Shown: positions 22,843 through 32,350 of the stretch, one piece after another | How the letters are laid out: the number at the start of each line of letters is the position of its first letter | Position numbering within the stretch: position 1 is the stretch's first letter | Assembly (NCBI RefSeq): GCF_052324685.1 | Contig: NC_135221.1 | Coordinates: forward strand, 2,713,126 to 2,777,125 | Reading direction: 5' to 3' | Origin: Brachyhypopomus gauderio | Taxonomy: Eukaryota > Chordata > Actinopteri > Gymnotiformes > Hypopomidae | DNA length: 64,000 nucleotides | Made by a program: the position numbers and the translations under genes | The notes under the pieces: generated by a model | Database searches by the model: none | What the model was told of the DNA's origin: nothing | Seen by the model: the letters and a program-made list of their open reading frames with translations, nothing else

Positions 22843-25692
22843 TTGATCCCAGTGAAATGCACAAGTGATGTAAGCGATGCTGATCAAACACATCAAGTCT
22901 TCAAAGTCTCCTTACTAAACGTCCGCTCACTCACAAACAAGTCTTTTGTAATAGCTAAATTAATTGAAGATTACTGTCTGGACTTTCTTTTTCTAACAGA
23001 GACTTGGCTTGATAGCAATGGAGCAATAGTGCTAAATGAAGCTTCACCTCCCGACTTTAACTATTTTAATGTCTCCAGGGTAAATAAGAGAGGTGGTGGT
23101 GTTGCATGTTTTTACCATAAAGCATTCCGCTGTAAGCAGATCTCATTAGGGGAACATCCTACGTTTGAATATCTGGCAGTACAACTCAACAGTACTTATT
23201 CAGTTCTTTTGATTGTTATCTATCATCCTCCCAGACTACATGCAGATTTTCTTGAAGATTTTGAAGAAATGCTTTCAAGGATTTTAATTGATTTTGATTA
23301 TGTTTTAATTGCTGGGGATTTTAATATTCACATGGATATATCCACAAATCCAATCACTTCAGAATTCATGAGGATGCTTAACTCTTTTGATCTCATACAG
23401 CATGTATCAGGCCCGACTCATAAGCATGGCCACATCTTAGATTTGGTCATTTCTAAACGTATAGAGGTTAATAATACTGAAATTACTGATGTTGCAATCT
23501 CTGACCATTTTGGTGTATTTTTCAACATGTCATTATCTACTAGAACACTCAGTGAAAAGCGCACAATAACCAAGCGTTATCTCAGTGATGGCAGTGCCGT
23601 GGCCTTCACAGACATAATACAGTCCCTCCCTCCCCTCTCAGAAAATGGGAATGAGCTAGTTGAAACATTCACACACAGAGTTAGGAACTGTATTGATGCT
23701 GTGGCACCAAAGGTAACTAAAATAATCTCTGGTAAAATTAAGATGCCCTGGAGAAACACTCCATCTATTGTAAAATTTAGGCAAGATTGTAGGCAGGCTG
23801 AGAGACGTTGGCAAAAGTCAAAATTGCAAGTACATTTTGATATTTATAAAACAACATTGCAGAATTACAACAGTGAAGTGAAATCAGCAAGGAAAAACTA
23901 TTTCTCTACCTTAATCAATTCATCCAATAATAACTCAGCTGTCTTGTTCAGAAGCATAGATCAGCTAGTAAACCCCACCTCCTGTGTCTTCCCTGAGACT
24001 GTTTCAGTTGAAAAATGTGAGGAGTTTGCTATATTTTTTAGGGACAAGATTACTAGTATAAGGCAGAACATAGCAACAAGCACTAATAGACCATCCACCC
24101 TTATATCAGTTACTCAGCCTAACTTTAATATGTCTTATTTCCAAGAAGTTGACATGGTAACACTACTTGATGTGATTTCATCACTAAAATCCTCTACTTG
24201 TGAACTGGACCCTTTACCAACAAGCTTTTTCAAGCAGGTTCTGAGCTCATTAGCAAATGAAGTTCTAACGATTGTTAATCAGTCTCTGCAATTGGGAGAA
24301 TTCCCTAAAATTTTTAAAACTGCAATGGTTAAACCACTATTAAAGAACAGAAATCTTGATCCCACAATTCTTAATAATTATCGACCTATATCTAACCTTT
24401 CCTTTCTTAGCAAAATCATTGAAAAAGTAGTGTCAATCCAGTTGAATGACTATGTCAAAGTAAATCAAATAAATGACACTTTTCAATCTGGTTTCAGAGC
24501 TCTCCACAGCACTGAAACAGCCCTAGTTAAGGTAGTAAATGACTTGAGATTGAATAAGGATGCAGGCAAACTCTCAGTCCTTTTTCTGCTAGATTTAAGT
24601 GCCGCTTTTGACACCGTTGATCATGAAATACTTCTTGATCGACTACAGAGCTGGGTAGGCCTTAGTGGCTTAGTCTTAGACTGGTTTAGATCGTACCTAA
24701 CTGGGCGTGATTACTATGTAGCATTAGGTACCTCTTCCTCCACACATCAAAAAATAACTTGTGGCGTCCCCCAAGGATCAATTCTTGGGCCGTTACTATT
24801 CAACCTATATATGCTTCCGTTACCACACATCATTAATAAACATGGTATTAGTTATCATCAATATGCTGATGACACTCAACTTTATATTTCGCTAGAACCT
24901 AAAGCCCTAAAATCAATTTGCTCACTGTTTGACTGCATAGATGATATACAGACATGGATGTCTGACAATTTTCTGCAGTTAAATAAACAGAAGACAGAGG
25001 TTCTTGTTCTTGGCAGTGATTCACAAAGGAATGATGTCCAGACTTATTTAAATCAAATCAATCTGAAAGCTAGACAATGTGTTAGGAACCTGGGCGTCAC
25101 CTTTGATAATGAGCTCAGCTTCAAATCACACATCATGACTACATGCAAGACAGCTTACTTTCATCTTCGAAACATCGCTAAGGTCCGAGATATGCTCTCT
25201 CCTGCTGACAGTGAAAAACTTGTCCATGCATTTATCACATCAAGGCTAGATTATTGTAACGCTGTTCTATCTGCTCTTCCAAAGAGCTCTATTTCGCACC
25301 TTCAGCGAGTTCAGAACGCGGCTGCAAGGGTTCTGACCCGCAGGAGAAAGAGAGATCATATTACACCTGCACTCCACTCACTGCACTGGTTACCTGTCAG
25401 CTTTAGAATAGATTTTAAGGTTCTAGTCATGGTTTTTAAATGTCTTCATGGTCTTGCCCCTCTTTACCTAAGTGAAATGATGGTTAGATATGTTCCAGTC
25501 AGGTCTCTCAGGTCTTCAAACAGTAATCTACTGGTGATTCCTAAAAGCCGATTAAAGATTGGCGAGGGTGCTTTTAGCCACTATGGCCCAAAGCTCTGGA
25601 ATTCTCTTCCTGAAGAGCTCAGAGGCATTTCATCCTTGCATAGTTTTAAGAGCAGTCTCAAAACATTCCTGTTTAGATCCGCTTTTAGTTAA
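22843..25692 (+). CDS. L2-type LINE ORF2, endonuclease plus reverse transcriptase, intact
   Basis: A single open frame of 949 codons. The N-terminal apurinic-type endonuclease shows LNVRSLTNK (about residue 26), TETWLD, AGDFNIHMD (about 157) and SDHFG (about 220). The reverse transcriptase shows NYRPISNLSFLSKIIEKVV, LLDLSAAFDTVDHEILLDRL, GVPQGSILGPLLFNLYMLPL and YADDTQLYISL (about 674). The C-terminal region has the usual LQRVQNAAARVL, LHSLHWLPVSFRIDFKVLV and YGPKLWNSLPEELR blocks. No internal stop or frameshift is present, so the insertion looks young. The 3' UTR ends in a short polymer of ATT at about 25914-25940, as in L2 LINEs. It lies inside the Harbinger element. Confidence 0.92.
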   Translation: MIPVKCTSDVSDADQTHQVFKVSLLNVRSLTNKSFVIAKLIEDYCLDFLFLTETWLDSNGAIVLNEASPPDFNYFNVSRVNKRGGGVACFYHKAFRCKQISLGEHPTFEYLAVQLNSTYSVLLIVIYHPPRLHADFLEDFEEMLSRILIDFDYVLIAGDFNIHMDISTNPITSEFMRMLNSFDLIQHVSGPTHKHGHILDLVISKRIEVNNTEITDVAISDHFGVFFNMSLSTRTLSEKRTITKRYLSDGSAVAFTDIIQSLPPLSENGNELVETFTHRVRNCIDAVAPKVTKIISGKIKMPWRNTPSIVKFRQDCRQAERRWQKSKLQVHFDIYKTTLQNYNSEVKSARKNYFSTLINSSNNNSAVLFRSIDQLVNPTSCVFPETVSVEKCEEFAIFFRDKITSIRQNIATSTNRPSTLISVTQPNFNMSYFQEVDMVTLLDVISSLKSSTCELDPLPTSFFKQVLSSLANEVLTIVNQSLQLGEFPKIFKTAMVKPLLKNRNLDPTILNNYRPISNLSFLSKIIEKVVSIQLNDYVKVNQINDTFQSGFRALHSTETALVKVVNDLRLNKDAGKLSVLFLLDLSAAFDTVDHEILLDRLQSWVGLSGLVLDWFRSYLTGRDYYVALGTSSSTHQKITCGVPQGSILGPLLFNLYMLPLPHIINKHGISYHQYADDTQLYISLEPKALKSICSLFDCIDDIQTWMSDNFLQLNKQKTEVLVLGSDSQRNDVQTYLNQINLKARQCVRNLGVTFDNELSFKSHIMTTCKTAYFHLRNIAKVRDMLSPADSEKLVHAFITSRLDYCNAVLSALPKSSISHLQRVQNAAARVLTRRRKRDHITPALHSLHWLPVSFRIDFKVLVMVFKCLHGLAPLYLSEMMVRYVPVRSLRSSNSNLLVIPKSRLKIGEGAFSHYGPKLWNSLPEELRGISSLHSFKSSLKTFLFRSAFS

Positions 25693-26464
25693 GAAACTCT
25701 ATCTTAATAGTTTTATCTTACTTACTTTACTTTTTATTATCTTACTTCACTTTTTACTTTTTATGTTATTTTAATATTTTTATCTTTAATTTCTTTTAAC
25801 ATTTTCTTTTTGTCTTTTTGTCTTTGTCTTATCTCCTTTTAATGTTTCTTTTATTTATACTGTAAAGCACTTTGAGTTACATGTATGTATGAAAGGTGCT
25901 ATACAAATAAAGATTATTATTATTATTATTATTATTATTCAGAAGTGTCTCCACTTCACATTTGGTGATGTTCCTCTTCTTTCTCCGTTTAGACATTGTT
26001 TGTTATAGATCAGAGAGGAAACTCCTCTGGTGCAGGGCAAATTTAAATGAATTTGCATATTTATAGGGGGGAGCGTGTGACAGGAGGAGTCAGCCACTCT
26101 CTCATGTGCATTCTATTCCACGTTGATTGGGATGTACAAGAGAAATGTGCGTGGATTCCGGCGTAAGCACAGTTTGATATATCTGGATTTTTTTTTTTTT
26201 TTGCTTACGCCATTTTCTGGATTTGTCCGTACACCGGATTTCAGTAAGAAATCCATGCAAGTCTTTGTACATGAGGCCCCAGATCACAGACATTGATGGG
26301 GATGGTTCATGGGGTTTAGACATTAGCAGTCAATATTTGACCAAATAGAAATGAAAACATTTTATTCATTGTGAAACAGAACTGATACTGTGTTGCAGCC
26401 CGTAATATGCTAGTAAAGGCTGTATTTACAAAAATACAACAAATTATGCAAGTCAACAAGACAT

Positions 26465-29327
26465 TTAATCAAGTAAGCTTTGGTCAGTAACAGTGGGACA
26501 TCTGACATCAGAATACACACTTTCTTGGGGCCGTCCTTTCTCCTGGTGTTTTCTTGTAGTTTTCCTATCAGTGAAATGTAAGCCAGCGTAACTCAGCTCT
26601 GCTCCATCATGGTCCTGTGGCAATGAACACAAGATACTGAGGTTCCGCCGTCACCAATCTGGGCCTTTGCACATGGTCACGAGTCTGTATCTGCGAGGCT
26701 TTCTGAAGGTTCACATCCAAGCAGACTCATGCATGTGCACTCCAGCCAAAAGGGCAGAGTGAAAGATCAGACTGTGGTGATTTTATCAGCTCATTAAACT
26801 CAAAAAGACTCAAAAACGTCTTAAACGTCAAAAATTTCTTGCAGCTCTAGGAATGCTGTAGAACATGAGGACTGTGAGATTCTGACCTCATCTACGACCC
26901 TAAATATGTCTCTGCAGGGAATCAAATTCAGTCAAATACATTTGTTCAGTGATCAGAACTCCTGTGCATATCTGCACGCAGCTTCTCAAAGAGGAAGTTA
27001 AAATGTGCGAGATGTACCTGTTTGGTTTTTCTCAGTGGAACAACGTCTTGTTTCTCTGGAGGAAATGAAGAATCAACAGAATAATGTTTAATGAATATAT
27101 GTGTGAATATACTGTATGTCTGAATATATGTCTGACCTACTTTAAACACAATTGTTCACTGTTAAAACACACAGATCCTGAAATACATATAATTCTAAAA
27201 TGAAATGCATATCATAATTCTAAATTTCACATTTCTTCTTTTCAAACTTGAACAATCAGTTATTTTAATGAACACTTACCACTGTGGTGTCGAACGTTTT
27301 TCCATCTACAAATTAAAATGGCTTGAACCAAGATGACCACTACACAAACACCCAAAACCACTCCCATACACATCATGGCAGCATTCACAGGACTTGCTGT
27401 AAGAAAGGAATACAGAAATACCCCCACATTTTGAAAATGTGCAAATTTTGGATGGACAAATATCAAAGACCTAGGAAGACCTATTTTCATGTTAAACCCA
27501 AAACACATAAAGTTCATTTAAAAAATGTGTTATTATTTACAATACGACTTAAGATTTTACAGGTAAAATTAAACAGTACTATAAAGTGCATACAATAAGA
27601 CACCATACATACTGTATGTACATGTATGTCTACTGTCTGTCATCTTGTGCCTGCATGATGTGTGTCTTCTCTGAGATGCTGAACTCTCGTGAGTGCATTT
27701 TCTATGAGACAGTGAATCCTATGCTACCATTGTCTTTGTTTACAGCAGTTTTCAGTTCAGTATCTCTCCCAGGCAAGTATGTACTGTACAAATATTACAA
27801 ATAAATTAAATGTTCAGGTAATAAAGAATATAGTACAGTAATGTACACAGTGAAAAAAGATTAAAGATGTATTCTGGTTGACTGCGTTCATGCAAGCACA
27901 TTCATTTATCTATGGATTACGTCTACTGGCCCCGCAAATTTTGAATGTTAGTTTCCAAGGGAAAAAATACGCGAATTCATGAAACCTCAGACCAATGTGA
28001 AATGTTTCTACTCTTGTACTACTGTGAAACGTCAGTGCAAACAAGCTGAGATAGCTCAAATGATTTAACCACAAGTAAACCATAAACACACAAACACACA
28101 CAGATGTGATTTCACCTGTGTGTACATCTCAAACATTGTCTTTGGTAACACTCAACTTAATGAACAGAATGCTTGATTTTAATGAGTTTAGTTTACATGA
28201 CACAGCAGTAATGTTAGTCTTATGCTGACAATACTGTGATTGTACTTAATCGTATGAACTATTCAAATATGAACGTAGAATAAAAAATAAATAAATGCAT
28301 TGCTTACTCAGACCTACTGTTGTTCCGTTTCCAAGAAGGATCTTCCCACAGGTGAGCACAGCGCAGTAGTAAGTGCCAGTATCAGAGACGCTGAGGACAC
28401 TCTTGGAGAGGTTGTACACACAGCTGTGTGGAGAAGAGCTGATCTCACACTGACGGCTGCTGTTGTGATGAGTGGAGATGATTTCAGGATGGGTGTCTCC
28501 TGCAGAAGATCTGAACCAGAACACTTGGAGTTCTGCTGTTCTCCTCTCAGAGAGGACGCTACACTGCAGAGACACGGACTCTCCTAGAGGAACCCTCTCC
28601 ACTTCTGGACTTTGGACCACTGATATGTTTAATTTTGCATGTCCTACTTGGAAAAATTAGGAATCATAAATTGTTTGTATGCCAAGAATTTAGGGCAAGA
28701 TACAGACCAAATTCAAACTTTATAGTGCATAGTGCATGACTACAGAAACAACACTTTAAAATAGCACGTGCAGAATCTAATAATGTTAGAACTTACAGCA
28801 TCTGAAAGGACAGTTGCAACAGATATTACCTGTCACAGCTAAGAAAGTTCCAGTGGAAAACCTAATTAGATCCACAAGGTAAACTCCACAGAAATACATG
28901 CCTTCATCATCGTTACTGACGTTGGAAAAACTGAGTGAAATGCTGCTCTCAGAAATCTCCATTTTGATTCCTCTTTTGGTGAACTCAGGTGAAATTATGT
29001 AATCCTTGTTTGCTAACTTTAATCCAACATCTTGAAATCTCTGTCCAGATTTTTGCTTATACCAAACCATTCGATCACTACTCAGGTGCTTTTCAAAAGT
29101 GCAAGTAAGAGTCACGGCTTCACCAAGCATAGCTGAGACGACAGCTGGCTTCTGATAAAGACCCACAGTCTGGCTGAGTCCTGTGAATTAAGATGAAGTT
29201 AAATCTATTTTATGATAATACACAGTTAAACTGGATTAACTGGTATTCTGTAAAAAAAAAAAAACTTACTGGTTTTGTACAAAGATATAATGAAAATCCA
29301 GACTTGGGTTATCCTCATATGACGCAT
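26465..29327 (-). CDS. nitr: NITR-type inhibitory receptor gene D, complete
   Basis: Six exons join in frame to 349 residues: signal 29270-29327 (MRHMRITQVWIFII), V Ig 28830-29180, second Ig 28308-28643, transmembrane 27280-27396, linker 27018-27055, tail 26465-26614. The V domain has LTC, MVWYKQ, YFCGV and FSTGTFLAVTG and belongs with E and F (GLYQKPAVVSAMLGEAV). The second Ig domain differs from the others only at a few places (VPLGES, GDTHPE). The transmembrane, linker and tail exons belong with C. The ITIMs are LSYAGL and SVYSDV. The V-side intron matches E/F and the membrane-side intron matches C, so the exchange point lies within the second Ig exon. A second ATG three codons downstream is an alternative start. 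Confidence 0.88.
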
Positions 29328-29462
29328 GATCTTGATTTGGAGCAAAATGTTTGAAGAGAAGTTAAGAGATCCTTTCAGTCAGTTTGACATTACTTGATCT
29401 GGCCACAAGACATTCTCTGACCCCATTTCAAAACTGGTTCAACAGTATTGGTGCTACAACAA

Positions 29463-29485
29463 CCAATGAAATCTTATAGGAAGTG
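29463..29485 (-). promoter_or_regulatory. Candidate CCAAT and ETS sites upstream of NITR D
   Basis: CCAAT (29463-29467) and AGGAAGTG, an ETS-type core (29478-29485), lie about 136-158 bp upstream of the start. The pair is conserved at the same spacing upstream of E and F. Function is inferred only. Confidence 0.3.
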
Positions 29486-30680
29486 TTACTTCAGAGAAAA
29501 ACTTATGAAGTGGAAAAACATTTGTGTACAATTTCACAAAAAATGTAACCATGTTTAATGTTGAAAATGCTGTTTGTATTTTTCATCTTTCATAGAGTAC
29601 ATGTTGAGAACACAAGTTTATGCCTATGCTAAAAGTATTTAATCTCAATTTTTCACAAATCCACAGATTTCATTTTAGCACACATTTCTTCTGTTACATC
29701 AAGTAGGATGTCTATATTATAGCAAAGTGATATATTTAGGTTGTATCTACCAAACTGTAAAGTTTCATACGCTTCATTGGTAATTGGTGCTATAGCCTTT
29801 ACATTGCTTAAACTGAATGGCCTTCTATAATCAGCAGTATTAAGCTAGCCTGGTCACAACAATGGTGTAAATTTCCAGTGTGTGCACCTCCTTTATTTGA
29901 CATGTTTTTTAAATTCATTACACAGATCTTCAGTAGGATTCGGGGCACTCCCTCTCTACTTTGTTGTCTTTGCTGCAATGATTTTTTTTTTCACAATGTT
30001 GTAGGATTTCTTAGGATTACTGTCCTACTGGAATAAATTTTGATTAAATTTAACATTTTGAGCTGACATCCAGTTGTTTGTAAATGTCTGTTTTTTTAGT
30101 AGTGGGAGATACGCCCTTGGGTGACAACCTTTCAGGACACTGAGATGTAGAATTCTTAGTGTCTGACACAGATACTTTAGTACTTGAGGCGTCCAACACA
30201 CCTGTTCCATTCTTGTTGTGTTCAGGTTCAGATGAACCTTTCTGTAATGAACGGAGAATTAATCAGTATGCCGAGCTCAGAACAGCCACTTTGAACATTT
30301 TAGATACTACAGTAAACAAACAGAGAAAAACAGGACCGAAATCAAACAAAGACTGATGAAGACAACATGTAATAATTTTCTAAAAAAATTTTGTTCCCAG
30401 TTAAGTGTGTTTTCCTGATTGTTTATACCCTAAATGAATAGAAAAAAAGTTATTGTTCCCTGTACACTTTGCTTTTGTGGTCAGCACAATGATATTTTGA
30501 AATTGATCTATTTTTAATGATATTCGCCATATTTCAAGATACTTAAGAAGCTTCTGGAATTGTGAGAACTATCAAGAAGTTTCTAGAACGGTCCAGAATT
30601 ATCTAGAACTTTCTGGGACTGTACAGAATTGTAGGTAGCTGTATAACTACAGTTATATAGGGCCAATATAGCCCTTCCTG
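29486..30680. repeat. Duplicated 5' flank of gene D (copies upstream of E and F)
   Basis: Matches 42875-43865 upstream of E almost throughout, and 50547-50830 upstream of F in part. Shared landmarks are CTTCATTGGTAATTGGT, CAACAATGGTGTAAATTTCC and GATACGCCCTTGGGTGACAA. Short open frames such as 30025-30210 recur in the E copy (43498-43713) with changes that do not look like protein selection. No gene is recognised. Confidence 0.7.
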
Positions 30681-31560
30681 AGAGACAGAGAGACATGATA
30701 GTAAGTGGGCAACAGCCATCACAGACAAAGGGGAATTGACCTAGACAGACAGGTGTGAATTCAATATCTATTCAGATTGTGATAACGACAGTATTCACAC
30801 TTCACCCCACACCCATTACAGGAGGAGCAGGAATACTTCCAGCAGACACATTTTGCTATGTATGTGGCCATTTTATAAAGACAAGAGTGAAAAAGTACTC
30901 TGCTGGTGTCAAATGGTGTCATTCCTGATGGGCCTTCAAGGTGGTTTTACTAAGTATCCTTGCTTTATTTGCCTTTGGGACAGCTGGGATACTATAGCGC
31001 ACTACCACAGGTGAGACTGGTCTCAGTGGACAGAGTTCACTGTGGGGAAGAACAATGTAAAGTGGGAGCCACTGGTGGACCCACGCAAGGTACTGATGCC
31101 ACCACTACACAACAAGTTGGGGCTCATAAAACAATTTGTCAGGGCTCTAGATAAGGAGTCGAGAGCTTTCAATTACCTCCAAGATCTTTTCCCTAAGCTG
31201 TCTGAAGCAAAGATCAAAGCTGGTGTCTTCGTCAGACCACAAATCAAGAAGATCATAGAGTGCAGTGAATTTCCCAAGAAGCTGAATAGGAAGGAGAGAG
31301 CGGCTTGGAACAGTTTTGTCGCAGTGGTTCACGGCTTCCTAGGCAATCATAAAGATGAAAACTATACAACTGGTTCAGACTCTGATAAAGAACTATGCTG
31401 CAATGGGCTGCAGGATGTCACTCAAAATCCTTTGAACGCCGTTACCAAGGGCAATATAACGAGAACATGATGGGTGACTATATTTGGGGATTGATTTGTG
31501 AAATTGATTTGCAGTATAGTCATAAATCTCGGAAAACCACACACTTCTGAACAGTTTTTG
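30681..31560 (+). pseudogene. Degenerate multicopy transposon-type ORF
   Basis: The frame at 31042-31470 reads VKWEPLVDPRKVLMPPLHNK, then LGLIKQFVRAL, FPKLSEAKIKAGVFVRPQIK and AAWNSFVAVVHGFLGNHKDE. After a shift come RRYQGQYNENMMGDYIWGL and YSHKSRKTTHF. I recall this order of blocks from a repeated uncharacterised protein of fish and invertebrate genomes that is probably transposon-derived, but I cannot name the family. Here the middle is missing and the frame is broken. Confidence 0.55.
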
Positions 31561-32350
31561 GTAATCTGTGTAAATTTGCAATGCCTACAGTGTTCTTAGT
31601 CTGACTGTATATTGTCTGTTTCTATAATAAAAATGAGGGGTGTATTCAACTAAGGATTTTCATAGTCGAATCTGATTCGTCAGCTTTTCCCTTTAGTCGA
31701 CTAATAGTTGAATCGGGTTTATTTTTATTTTTTTTATTTAAAGCACCTTAAACGGAATTCCGTTCTCATTCAGGACTTTTTTCCTCTTCAAATTAAAAAC
31801 CTAAAACACTCAGCTAAATGAATAAACACGGTAGGTTGGCTTTATTCAGATTTTAATTATTTACTTATTAATTTTTTTATGAAACGTTAGAGAACATTAA
31901 CCGTCAGTGCGCATTGCGCATATCGAACTGTCAGACAGGCGCTGTGCAAAATGTCAAAAATATTTTAAATAAAATATGCCTGCCTGAAAATATAAAAAAT
32001 TGCCACACAACAGCAAAAAACTACAAGGAAAGGTTCAAGTAACGGGGTTTAAAAGCAAACAACAACACAAAATGTTTATAGGCCTCCTTGCCGAGACGCA
32101 CCGCGACGAGACGACACGACTGAAACGACAAACGTTTCTTCCGCCTTACGCGTTTTAAATGGTATGCCATGTTGGTTGATGTCATGCGAAATGAAAGACG
32201 TTGATGACATAACTTGCACTTTGTTTGATTTATCTTTATGTTTTTCAAAATACTTTTGAAGTTTTTTAGTAGCCGTTATAATCTCGGCAGATGCTGCGCG
32301 TATTCTGTAGCATGTTCAGCTCCGCTCGTTTGGATTGTGCAACAGCAGGG

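Larger units (their letters stand above)
17323..26280. mobile_element. PIF/Harbinger DNA transposon with two nested LINEs
   Basis: The ends are inverted: GGGCCTCATTTATAAA at the left, and on the minus strand GGGGCCTCATGTACAAA at the right. The insertion separates sequence that is contiguous beside gene C (11690). Harbinger-specific parts are a Myb/SANT-like ORF on the minus strand (20770-21129) and a transposase remnant on the plus strand (21298-22110). Two L2-like LINEs (about 17640-20615 and 22164-25940) sit inside. I could not find a clean 3-bp target duplication. Confidence 0.8.

Noticed and set aside
30025-30210. Small gene shared by the D and E upstream regions
   Set aside because: The E copy (43498-43713) has frame-changing differences, and no motif is present. 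It is duplicated flank.
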